Shown here: positions 25,273 through 31,981 of the stretch, in pieces
How positions within the stretch are numbered: the stretch's first letter is position 1
Layout: each line of letters begins with the position of its first letter
DNA from: [Clostridium] viride DSM 6836
Lineage (GTDB): Bacteria > Bacillota > Clostridia > Oscillospirales > Oscillospiraceae
Direction of reading: 5' to 3'
NCBI GenBank assembly: GCA_000620945.1
Contig: JHZO01000004.1
Coordinates: forward strand, 124,001-188,000
Length of the DNA: 64,000 bases
Made by a program: the position numbers and the translations under genes
Notes under the pieces: generated by a model
Seen by the model: the letters and a program-made list of their open reading frames with translations, nothing else
Told to the model about the DNA's origin: nothing
Database searches by the model: none

Positions 25273-27633
25273 ATGAAGAAGAAACAATCCTTATGGTTAA
25301 CAATGCTGATCCTCGTTTGTTTACTCGCTTGCCTTCTTTCGATTCTGGCTCACCTTGATTTTTGGAGCAACCTTCTGCTGCCGCTTAACTCCTTCCTGTC
25401 GGCCGTGGTTTTGTTTCTATGCTATCAAAAGAAGGGTAAGCTCAATGTTTTATTCTTCTCCATCGCAAGCTTTGCCTGGGGCATGGGGGACTGTTTGTGG
25501 GTGGTCTGGGATTTCTTTGCCCAAAACCCGATGACCAGCCCCTTTCTTAGTAACATCTATTTTCTAGCGAACATAAGTTTTGCGGTTGCCTTGTTTGTCT
25601 TTTCTTTAAAGCAGTACTACAACAAATGGAATCATGTTCAGCTCTACGTGGATGCCTTTGTCATTGGCTTAATGAGTCTCATGTTCCTCTGGATGGTGTT
25701 TATCAAAAACGATCCATCCGGCATGCAAGCTTTGCTTCACCAGAGTGTCACTAACGTCATTGCCGTAGTACTTGATGTGCTACTTTGCATAGGCATTCTC
25801 TCCTTTGTGTTCTCTGTTCGTTCCGGAAAGTTAACACGCGCCATGAAGTTGATTTCATCCGGATTGATTCTCTTTTGTGTGGTCGATCCGATCTTTTACT
25901 ATGTGGATGTATCGCAAAGCTATTTGCCCAATTCCATGGTGGATTTCTGTTATATCCTCTCCCTACAATTGATCACCGTAGGGGCCATCTGTCAAACCTA
26001 CTCGAACTGTGAGTCTCCCATTACCCTGGCAGATCTATCCAACGTTGGTTACACCAAACGGTGGATCTTCCTTTTTTTATTCCCGATTTGTGCGTTGGTG
26101 TTAGACCTCTTCCCGATGATTCCAATCCAGGTCAGCGCCCTTGACATCGCCATCTTGCTCTTTTTGGTGTTCTTCTACTGGGCTGCCTGCCGATACATTC
26201 AGATTTCCATTGAAAATGAACGCTTATTGGAACGAGAAAAGTGCAATAATGAACGCTTGGAGCAGCGGGTGGCGGAACAAGTGGCTGAGCTCACCTTTCT
26301 AATGAATCAGGATACCTTAACCACCCTGTTCAATCGAAGGTATTTTTTACATTGTGTGGATGAAAGCGTGGCATCCCTTTGTCCCAATGAGACGCTTGCG
26401 CTGCTCCTTATTGACATCGATCGGTTTAAAATGGTTAATGATGACTTTGGACATGATGTGGGGGATAAAATCCTCATTGATCTATCCTATCGCATGATGG
26501 AGTGGAACAATCAAGGGGCCGTCCTAGCGCGGCTTGGCGGGGATGAGTTTGCCGTTTTATTGGTGGGGAAATATACGAGAAAAGAAGTGGAGCTTTGTTG
26601 TTTGGAGCTCATTGCCTTATGCAATGAACCCATTGAAGTGGGGGCGAACACCTTAAGCATGACCATTAGTGTGGGCATTGCACTCCATTGTCAGGAAGCA
26701 GTCGATAGTAAAACCTTAATGAAGCATGCGGACATTTCGATGTATCGCGCCAAAGCGCAAGGCTACAACAAATACCAATTCTTCGACCCCCTGCTCAGTG
26801 ATACTATGCATCAAAATCGAAAGATTGAGAACATGCTCAAGCAGGCGAAGGTGGAGCAAGATTTTGAACTATTCTATCAGCCACAATTTTCACTGCATGA
26901 TAAGAGAATCATCGGGGCGGAAGCCTTAATTCGTTGGAATCACCCTGAGCACGGATACATTCCGCCCAACCTGTTTATTCCGGTAGCGGAAGAAATCGGT
27001 GCCATTCAAAAGATTGGAAGGTGGGTGATTCAGGAGGTAATTCGGCAAAGCAAAGACTGGAATCAAACCTACGGGCTCAACCTAAAGATTGGCTTTAATA
27101 TTTCCAGCAAACAGTTGGATGATGAATTCCTACCAAGCTTACAAGCCATGATTTCCAGTTCGGGAGTTAACCCCGCTTGGCTGGATGCAGAAATTACGGA
27201 AAGCGTCATGATTGTCGATGGAGAACGCGTCAAGGTAATTTTTCAGACCATGAAAGAACTCAATCTATCCGTTTCCATTGATGATTTTGGGTCAGGATAT
27301 TCCTCGCTTTCCTATCTCAACAAGCATCGGTTCGATCGAATTAAAATCGATAAGTCACTCATTGACCAGGTAGCCTCAAATAACCTCAGTGGCATGAACG
27401 TGGTACGGGCGGTGGTCTCCATGGCAAAGGCGGTGGGGATTACGGTTTTGGCCGAGGGTGTGGAAACGCAGGAACAGCTGACCTTATTAGAAGAGATTGG
27501 CTGTGAGGAAGCCCAGGGCTATCTACTGGGCAGACCCGTTCCGGCAGAGGTATTCGAGCAGAGATTTTTAGGCTGTGAGTCCTTTGGTAGCAAGGATCGA
27601 ACCCTGGCGTATATCACCCACGAAAGTTACTAA
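25273..27633 (+). CDS. Membrane GGDEF-EAL protein (c-di-GMP synthesis and breakdown)
   Basis: A 786-residue protein. About eight to nine hydrophobic helices fill residues 8-315 as a membrane sensor, followed by a short coiled coil. The GGDEF domain (about 340-500) keeps GGDEF at residues 422-426, so it can in principle make c-di-GMP. The EAL domain (about 520-770) keeps Glu550 in EALIRW, the Asn in NISSKQL, DDFGSGYSSL, the Lys in IKIDKSLI and EGVET, the residues needed for phosphodiesterase activity. Both activities therefore look intact, and the net direction cannot be predicted. The ATG at 25273 follows AGGAAGG. It is monocistronic. Confidence 0.92.
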   Translation: MKKKQSLWLTMLILVCLLACLLSILAHLDFWSNLLLPLNSFLSAVVLFLCYQKKGKLNVLFFSIASFAWGMGDCLWVVWDFFAQNPMTSPFLSNIYFLANISFAVALFVFSLKQYYNKWNHVQLYVDAFVIGLMSLMFLWMVFIKNDPSGMQALLHQSVTNVIAVVLDVLLCIGILSFVFSVRSGKLTRAMKLISSGLILFCVVDPIFYYVDVSQSYLPNSMVDFCYILSLQLITVGAICQTYSNCESPITLADLSNVGYTKRWIFLFLFPICALVLDLFPMIPIQVSALDIAILLFLVFFYWAACRYIQISIENERLLEREKCNNERLEQRVAEQVAELTFLMNQDTLTTLFNRRYFLHCVDESVASLCPNETLALLLIDIDRFKMVNDDFGHDVGDKILIDLSYRMMEWNNQGAVLARLGGDEFAVLLVGKYTRKEVELCCLELIALCNEPIEVGANTLSMTISVGIALHCQEAVDSKTLMKHADISMYRAKAQGYNKYQFFDPLLSDTMHQNRKIENMLKQAKVEQDFELFYQPQFSLHDKRIIGAEALIRWNHPEHGYIPPNLFIPVAEEIGAIQKIGRWVIQEVIRQSKDWNQTYGLNLKIGFNISSKQLDDEFLPSLQAMISSSGVNPAWLDAEITESVMIVDGERVKVIFQTMKELNLSVSIDDFGSGYSSLSYLNKHRFDRIKIDKSLIDQVASNNLSGMNVVRAVVSMAKAVGITVLAEGVETQEQLTLLEEIGCEEAQGYLLGRPVPAEVFEQRFLGCESFGSKDRTLAYITHESY

Positions 27634-27646
27634 GACAGATAAAGGG

Positions 27647-27684
27647 AAATGGCTTCCAGGATAGAATCCTGGAAGCCATTTTTT
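27647..27684. terminator. Bidirectional terminator between GGDEF-EAL and rrf2 genes
   Basis: Perfect 16-bp stem (27647-27662 with 27666-27681), 3-nt loop and T-run. Confidence 0.9.
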
Positions 27685-27698
27685 GCATAGGTAACCCA

Positions 27699-28130
27699 TT
27701 ATATCACATAATAATCCGATGCATTGGATTCTTGCAGAAGATCGGACAGGGTGATTCCTTCAAAATAATCATGGATCATCCGATCTAACTTGATCCACAT
27801 GGGAAGGGTGCGGCACTCTGCGGAGCGCTCGCATATGTTAGCCTCCCCATCCAGACAGGCAACGGGTGCCAGGGATCCTTCGGTCACGGTTAGAATACTC
27901 CAGACAGTATAGGTCTCCGGAGCACGCGCTAGCTTGTATCCGCCCCCTCGCCCACGAAGTGCAGAGACCAAGCCGTTCTTGCTCAAAACAGCCAAAATCC
28001 CCTCCAAATACTTCTCGGAAATCCCTTGGCGATTGGCAATGTCCATCAGCACAATGTATTCTCCTGTATTATGCTCGGCAAGGTCCAGCATGACGCGCAG
28101 GGCGTACCTTCCCTTGGTAGAAATCATCAT
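27699..28130 (-). CDS. Rrf2-family regulator with three cysteines (IscR/CymR-like)
   Basis: A 143-residue Rrf2 repressor. The winged helix-turn-helix spans about residues 1-65 (STKGRYALRVMLDLAEH, ISEKYLEGILAVL, RGRGGGYKLA). Cys92, Cys100 and Cys106 (CX7CX5C) sit where IscR binds its [2Fe-2S] cluster, so iron-sulfur or thiol sensing is likely. It is divergent from cysK, like regulators of cysteine metabolism such as CymR, although B. subtilis CymR lacks these Cys. The ATG at 28130 follows TAGGAGG with eight bases between; the GTG at 28139 overlaps that site. Its likely targets are the cysK and metY promoters, which share a dyad over the -35. Confidence 0.87.
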   Translation of the reverse strand: MMISTKGRYALRVMLDLAEHNTGEYIVLMDIANRQGISEKYLEGILAVLSKNGLVSALRGRGGGYKLARAPETYTVWSILTVTEGSLAPVACLDGEANICERSAECRTLPMWIKLDRMIHDYFEGITLSDLLQESNASDYYVI

Positions 28131-28157
28131 TATGGTCACCTCCTAAATGATAAAGAT

Positions 28158-28186
28158 ACTGTACCACAGCAAAGAAAGCGATGCAA
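28158..28186 (-). promoter_or_regulatory. Promoter of the rrf2 gene
   Basis: On the minus strand TTGCAT (28186-28181), 17 bp, TACAGT (28163-28158). Confidence 0.55.
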
Positions 28187-28242
28187 GCAGGAAAGCAGAG
28201 GATTAAAACATAGCGTGTCCCAACCGTAAAAATAAATTCCTA

Positions 28243-28278
28243 AAACATATTGACTTTATATGTTTACGGGAATATAAT
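28243..28278 (+). promoter_or_regulatory. cysK promoter with inverted repeat over the -35
   Basis: TTGACT (28250-28255), 17 bp, TATAAT (28273-28278). An 8-bp inverted repeat AAACATAT-N7-ATATGTTT (28243-28265) straddles the -35 box. The core C(A/C)TAT-TGAC-N3-ATA(T/G)G recurs at the metY promoter, so it is a good candidate Rrf2 operator. Confidence 0.7.
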
Positions 28279-28306
28279 GGAACAAATCAGAAAGGGTGGT
28301 TCCTCG

Positions 28307-28393
28307 ATGAAGCATGACCTTACCTTGCACCAATGGGCAACGGATCATACAGTTCGATGTTGCAATCGCAGAAGAGAAGACATCATCCCATAA
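28307..28393 (+). CDS. Leader peptide with tandem Cys codons upstream of cysK
   Basis: A 28-codon ORF about 20 nt after the predicted transcription start. The ATG at 28307 has an AAAGGGTGG ribosome site. The peptide carries the cluster TVRCCNRRRED with adjacent Cys codons TGT TGC, rare in a random short ORF. It ends 36 bp before the cysK ATG. A leader whose translation depends on Cys-tRNA is a plausible sensor for cysteine supply. No terminator is visible between it and cysK, so any effect would be on cysK translation or RNA folding. Confidence 0.5.
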   Translation: MKHDLTLHQWATDHTVRCCNRRREDIIP

Positions 28394-28429
28394 CATAAAT
28401 TGAGTTTCGTTAGAAAGGAAGCATTTGCT

Positions 28430-29362
28430 ATGTCAAAGATATATCGATCTGCGGATCAACTAATTGGAAGAACCCCACTCCTGGAACTGACCAATCTGGA
28501 AAAGAAACACCAGCTGGAAGCAAGACTGCTTGCAAAGCTCGAATACTTTAATCCCGGTGGATCGGTCAAAGACCGCATCGCAAAGGCCATGATTGAGGAT
28601 GCGGAGGCAGCCGGACTTTTAACGCCGGATTCCGTCATCATTGAGCCAACCTCAGGAAATACCGGCATCGGATTGGCTTCCGTTGCCGCGGCAAAAGGAT
28701 ATCGCATTATCATCGTGATGCCCGAAACGATGAGTTTGGAGCGTCGCCAGCTGATGCAGGCCTATGGGGCGGAGCTGGTTCTGACGGAAGGGGCCAAAGG
28801 AATGAAGGGCGCCATTGCCAAGGCAGAAGAATTGGCAAAGGAGATTCCAAATGGGTTTTTGCCCAGCCAATTCTCCAATCCAGCCAACCCGGCAACGCAC
28901 CGCGCGACCACCGGCCCGGAAATTTTTGAGGATACCGACGGTGAGGTGGACATCTTTGTGGCGGGCGTGGGCACAGGCGGAACGGTGACCGGCGTGGGGG
29001 AATACCTTAAGGCGCAAAAGCCCTCTGTGAAGATTGTGGCGGTGGAGCCATCAGCCTCTGCCGTGCTTTCCACCGGTGTGGCGGGTGCTCACAAAATTCA
29101 AGGCATTGGTGCCGGTTTCGTCCCCGAGGTATTAAATACTGGCATTTATGATGAAGTGATTGCGGTTTCCAACGAAGATGCCTTTGAAACCGGACGGGAC
29201 ATTGGTCGGACTGAGGGCGTGTTGGTCGGTATCTCGTCGGGTGCTGCCACTTGGGCCGCCATAGAGTTAGCAAAGCGGCCTGAGAATCGTGGCAAGACTA
29301 TTGTGGTGCTTTTGCCGGATACCGGAGAGCGATACCTCTCCACTCCGCTCTTTGCAGACTGA
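28430..29362 (+). CDS. cysK: Cysteine synthase A (O-acetylserine sulfhydrylase)
   Basis: A 310-residue PLP enzyme that makes cysteine from O-acetylserine and sulfide. PLP binds the Lys in [11 protein letters not shown]. The substrate loop is [13 protein letters not shown], the phosphate-binding glycine loop is [12 protein letters not shown], and the conserved C-terminal Ser motif is GISSGAAT. Length is typical. The ATG at 28430 follows AAAGGAAG; an in-frame ATG 30 bp upstream lacks a ribosome site. It is divergent from the Rrf2 regulator and preceded by a Cys-rich leader ORF, so it is probably regulated by cysteine or sulfide status. Confidence 0.95.
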   Translation: MSKIYRSADQLIGRTPLLELTNLEKKHQLEARLLAKLEYFNPGGSVKDRIAKAMIEDAEAAGLLTPDSVIIEPTSGNTGIGLASVAAAKGYRIIIVMPETMSLERRQLMQAYGAELVLTEGAKGMKGAIAKAEELAKEIPNGFLPSQFSNPANPATHRATTGPEIFEDTDGEVDIFVAGVGTGGTVTGVGEYLKAQKPSVKIVAVEPSASAVLSTGVAGAHKIQGIGAGFVPEVLNTGIYDEVIAVSNEDAFETGRDIGRTEGVLVGISSGAATWAAIELAKRPENRGKTIVVLLPDTGERYLSTPLFAD

Positions 29363-29376
29363 CTGTAAGCCTAGGG

Positions 29377-29412
29377 AAAGCTGCTGCAGCCGAACCCTGC
29401 AGCAGCTTTTGA
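29377..29412 (+). terminator. Terminator of cysK
   Basis: Perfect 13-bp stem AAAGCTGCTGCAG/CTGCAGCAGCTTT with a 7-nt loop and T-run. Confidence 0.92.
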
Positions 29413-29416
29413 AATT

Positions 29417-29450
29417 TCCTATTGACAAGATAGGATACTGTGGGTAAAAT
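29417..29450 (+). promoter_or_regulatory. metY promoter with inverted repeat over the -35
   Basis: TTGACA (29422-29427), 17 bp, TAAAAT (29445-29450). The inverted repeat TCCTAT-N7-ATAGGA (29417-29435) is centred on the -35 with the same 7-bp spacing as the repeat at cysK. Confidence 0.68.
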
Positions 29451-29497
29451 AAGTAAAACCTATTTGGAAGATAGGTTTAAAGAGGAAAGGTGGTGCG

Positions 29498-29623
29498 ATG
29501 ATGAAGACCTTATTTGAGAATCTGTTGCGTAGTAATTTTCGCTTTGGTCGAATGCTAAGCTCCCGGGCACATAGGGTGTGTGGGTGTTTTTGTCGTACCC
29601 TTTTTGCGGCAAGCTGCCAGTGA
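29498..29623 (+). CDS. Cys-rich leader peptide of the metY attenuator
   Basis: A 41-codon ORF in the metY leader, starting at tandem ATG codons (29498, 29501) after AAAGGTGG and stopping at TGA 29621. Its second half reads SSRAHRVCGCFCRTLFAASC: four Cys codons, three of them alternating at 29579, 29585 and 29591. The 5' arm of a 10-bp anti-terminator lies inside the ORF just before the Cys codons. This layout is that of a translated attenuator leader. I know of no database entry for it. Confidence 0.6.
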   Translation: MMKTLFENLLRSNFRFGRMLSSRAHRVCGCFCRTLFAASCQ

Positions 29624-29690
29624 TGGTAGCAGCATCCATACGAACTATCTGCCCGGGAGTGTGTCGAAGGTGACATGCCCCGGATTTTTT
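29560..29690 (+). promoter_or_regulatory. Transcription attenuator (terminator plus anti-terminator) of metY
   Basis: Terminator: 29653-29665 pairs with 29672-29683 (12 pairs, one bulged A), loop GAAGGT, then six T residues at 29685-29690. Anti-terminator: CTCCCGGGCA (29560-29569) is fully complementary to TGCCCGGGAG (29650-29659), which contains the terminator's 5' arm, so the two folds exclude each other. The terminator lies 45 bp before the metY start codon. Confidence 0.72.
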
Positions 29691-29734
29691 ATATCTTGGG
29701 GTCAGAATTTGAACATAGAAATGGAGTAATCACG

Positions 29735-31033
29735 ATGCCTGAACAAAACTATCGATTTGAGACCCTGCAGCTGCATGTAGGGCAAGAGCAAGCAGACCCC
29801 GCAACCGACGCACGAGCCGTTCCCATCTACGCCACCACCTCGTATGTATTCCGTGACTCTGCCCAGGCGGCAGGCCGCTTTGGTTTGACGGAGGGAGGCA
29901 ATATATATACCCGACTCATGAATCCCACCTCCGATGTCTTTGAGAAACGAATCGCAGCACTGGAAGGGGGCGCGGCCGCCTTGGCGACGGCCTCCGGTTC
30001 TGCCGCCATTACCTATGCCATCCAGAACATTGCAGTGGCAGGGGATCACATCGTATCCGCTTCCAACTTGTATGGAGGAACCTATAACCTCTTTGCCAAC
30101 ACCTTACGAGAGCAGGGAATCGCCACCACCTTTGTGGAGCCATCCAATCCCGAGAACTTTGCAGCCGTCATTCAAGAAAACACAAAACTGATCTATGCCG
30201 AAACGCTGGGCAACCCCAATTCCGATGTGATTGATCTGGACGCCATCGCCCAGATTGCCCACCGGCATGGGATTCCTTTTATCGTGGACAGTACCTTTGC
30301 AACACCCTACTTACTTCGTCCCATTGAGCATGGGGTGGACATTGTAGTGCACTCCGCCACAAAGTTCATTGGCGGACATGGCACCGTGATGGGTGGAGTC
30401 ATCATCGATTCAGGGCGATTTGATTGGGCGCAAAACGAGAAGTTTCCCGGCTTATCCAAGCCCAATCCTTCCTACCACGGGGTCGTGTTTACGGAGGCGT
30501 GCGGCAATCTAGCATACATCCTAAAAATCCGCACTACACTGCTCCGCGACCAAGGGGCCACCATTTCTCCCTTTAACTCCTTCTTGCTGCTTCAGGGATT
30601 GGAGACACTGTCCCTGCGTTTGGAGCGTCACGTGGAAAATGCGCTAAAAGTCGTTAATTTTTTGAAGGGCCATCCGCAAGTGGAGCGAGTGAACCATCCT
30701 TCCTTGGCCACGGGCCGGGCAAAGGAGCTGTACCAAAGCTATTTCCCCAAGGGGGCAGCCTCCATTTTTACCTTTGAGATTCAGGGCGATGAGAAGACCG
30801 CACAAGCCTTTGCCGAAAGCCTGAAACTCTTCAGCTTGCTTGCCAACGTGGCCGATGTCAAGTCGCTGGTGATTCACCCGGCGTCGACCACGCACTCACA
30901 GTTATCCAAGGAAGAGCTGCTTGCCTCCGGAATCAAGCCAAACACCATTCGCCTATCCATAGGCACAGAGCACATCGAGGATATCCTCGCTGATTTGGAG
31001 CAGGGCTTCCAATCTGTGCTTGCCTTACCCTAA
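29735..31033 (+). CDS. metY: O-acetylhomoserine sulfhydrylase (homocysteine synthase)
   Basis: A 432-residue PLP enzyme of the Cys/Met metabolism family, at the length of MetY rather than MetB (about 380). It is expected to make homocysteine from O-acetylhomoserine and sulfide. PLP binds the Lys in [10 protein letters not shown]; other family blocks are IYTRLMNPT and [10 protein letters not shown]. The ATG at 29735 follows GGAG. The frame is open further upstream, but that stretch is the attenuator terminator. Expression is probably set by the Cys-rich leader peptide and by an operator at the promoter. A gamma-synthase activity using cysteine cannot be excluded. Confidence 0.92.
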   Translation: MPEQNYRFETLQLHVGQEQADPATDARAVPIYATTSYVFRDSAQAAGRFGLTEGGNIYTRLMNPTSDVFEKRIAALEGGAAALATASGSAAITYAIQNIAVAGDHIVSASNLYGGTYNLFANTLREQGIATTFVEPSNPENFAAVIQENTKLIYAETLGNPNSDVIDLDAIAQIAHRHGIPFIVDSTFATPYLLRPIEHGVDIVVHSATKFIGGHGTVMGGVIIDSGRFDWAQNEKFPGLSKPNPSYHGVVFTEACGNLAYILKIRTTLLRDQGATISPFNSFLLLQGLETLSLRLERHVENALKVVNFLKGHPQVERVNHPSLATGRAKELYQSYFPKGAASIFTFEIQGDEKTAQAFAESLKLFSLLANVADVKSLVIHPASTTHSQLSKEELLASGIKPNTIRLSIGTEHIEDILADLEQGFQSVLALP

Positions 31034-31050
31034 AATCAATCGAAACGCCA

Positions 31051-31086
31051 AAAACATCGAGTTCTCCAATGAGAACTCGATGTTTT
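31051..31086. terminator. Bidirectional terminator between metY and pgeF
   Basis: Perfect 16-bp stem (31051-31066 with 31071-31086) with a CAAT loop, A-run on one side and T-run on the other. Confidence 0.93.
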
Positions 31087-31099
31087 CTGTTTGATCAGC

Positions 31100-31912
31100 T
31101 TATTGGAGTGCAATGATGGCGGCTTGATTGCCCCTAGCTTCCCCCAGGCGGCGATGGGACCAGTACAGCTCCGGATGACAGGCCGTGCATAGGGAAAGAT
31201 CATCGATGTTTTGGGAAGGTAGGCCTACCACTTGTAAGGTATGGGCAATCATCCCCTTGAGATCCACTTGAAACTTCTCCTGAGGAAGGGGCGTGATATA
31301 GTCCTTGGCTTCATCCCCAAAAAGCTCCCGCAAAGCATGGGGCACATCCTCGTGGGTTTCAAAACATTGCGGACAGATTCCAGGGCCAATGGCGGCAAGG
31401 ATGTCCTTCGGCTGGGAGCCAAATTGCTCCTGCATGAGGGAAACGGCCTTACCGGAGATCCCACGGGCGGTGCCGCGCCACCCGGAATGCACTGCTGCTA
31501 CGACCTGTTGGACGGAGTCATAGAGAAGAACCGGAATACAGTCGGCATAAAAGACGGCAAGGGCAAGGCCGGGGACGTTGGTAATCAGACCGTCTGCCTC
31601 AAAGGGCGTAGGGGCATAGAGATCGGGAAGGGCATCCGATTCGGTGACCACCTCCACGCGATCGGAGTGCACCTGCCGACACAGAACCAGTTGCTGAAGA
31701 CTTCCGCCTAAGGCAGCTTCAAAGCGGCGATAGTTCTCACGTACAGATTCTGGCTGATCTCCACGGCTTCGCCCTAAATTTAGGCTAGCAAACGCACCTT
31801 CACTGATCCCGCCTGTTCGTGTTGCAAACCCGTGCATCACGCCGCTTGCGGCATCAAAGGAATCGGCGCGATGATATACTAATCCATTGATGTCGTACTG
31901 GGTAAAAGACAT
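31100..31912 (-). CDS. pgeF: Peptidoglycan editing factor PgeF (YfiH/DUF152 family)
   Basis: A 270-residue protein of the YfiH laccase-domain family. Homologues were first described as polyphenol oxidases and later as editing factors that remove L-Ser-containing peptidoglycan precursors. The metal-binding signature is intact: VLCRQVHSDRV (His), VFYADCIPVL (Cys) and VAAVHSGWRGT (His). The ATG at 31912 follows GGAAAGGAG; the longer frame upstream overlaps a palindrome and is unlikely coding. It follows secA on the same strand, separated by a perfect inverted repeat. Confidence 0.88.
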   Translation of the reverse strand: MSFTQYDINGLVYHRADSFDAASGVMHGFATRTGGISEGAFASLNLGRSRGDQPESVRENYRRFEAALGGSLQQLVLCRQVHSDRVEVVTESDALPDLYAPTPFEADGLITNVPGLALAVFYADCIPVLLYDSVQQVVAAVHSGWRGTARGISGKAVSLMQEQFGSQPKDILAAIGPGICPQCFETHEDVPHALRELFGDEAKDYITPLPQEKFQVDLKGMIAHTLQVVGLPSQNIDDLSLCTACHPELYWSHRRLGEARGNQAAIIALQ

Positions 31913-31935
31913 GGTGAAAGGGCTCCTTTCCGAAC

Positions 31936-31965
31936 GACTCCGAGGATGCATGCATCCTCGGAGTC
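31936..31965. repeat. Perfect 30-bp palindrome between secA and pgeF
   Basis: Two abutting 15-base arms beginning GACTCCGAGGATGCA, with no unpaired loop. No T-run follows on either strand, so it is not a canonical terminator. It may stabilise or process the secA mRNA 3' end, or bind a protein. Confidence 0.6.
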
Positions 31966-31981
31966 ATAGTCATTGATTCAA

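Noticed and set aside
28291-28304. AGGGTGG followed by TTCCTCG resembles the T-box sequence.
   Set aside because: It lies only a few nucleotides after the predicted transcription start, with no Stem I, specifier loop or adjacent terminator; it serves as the leader ORF's ribosome site.
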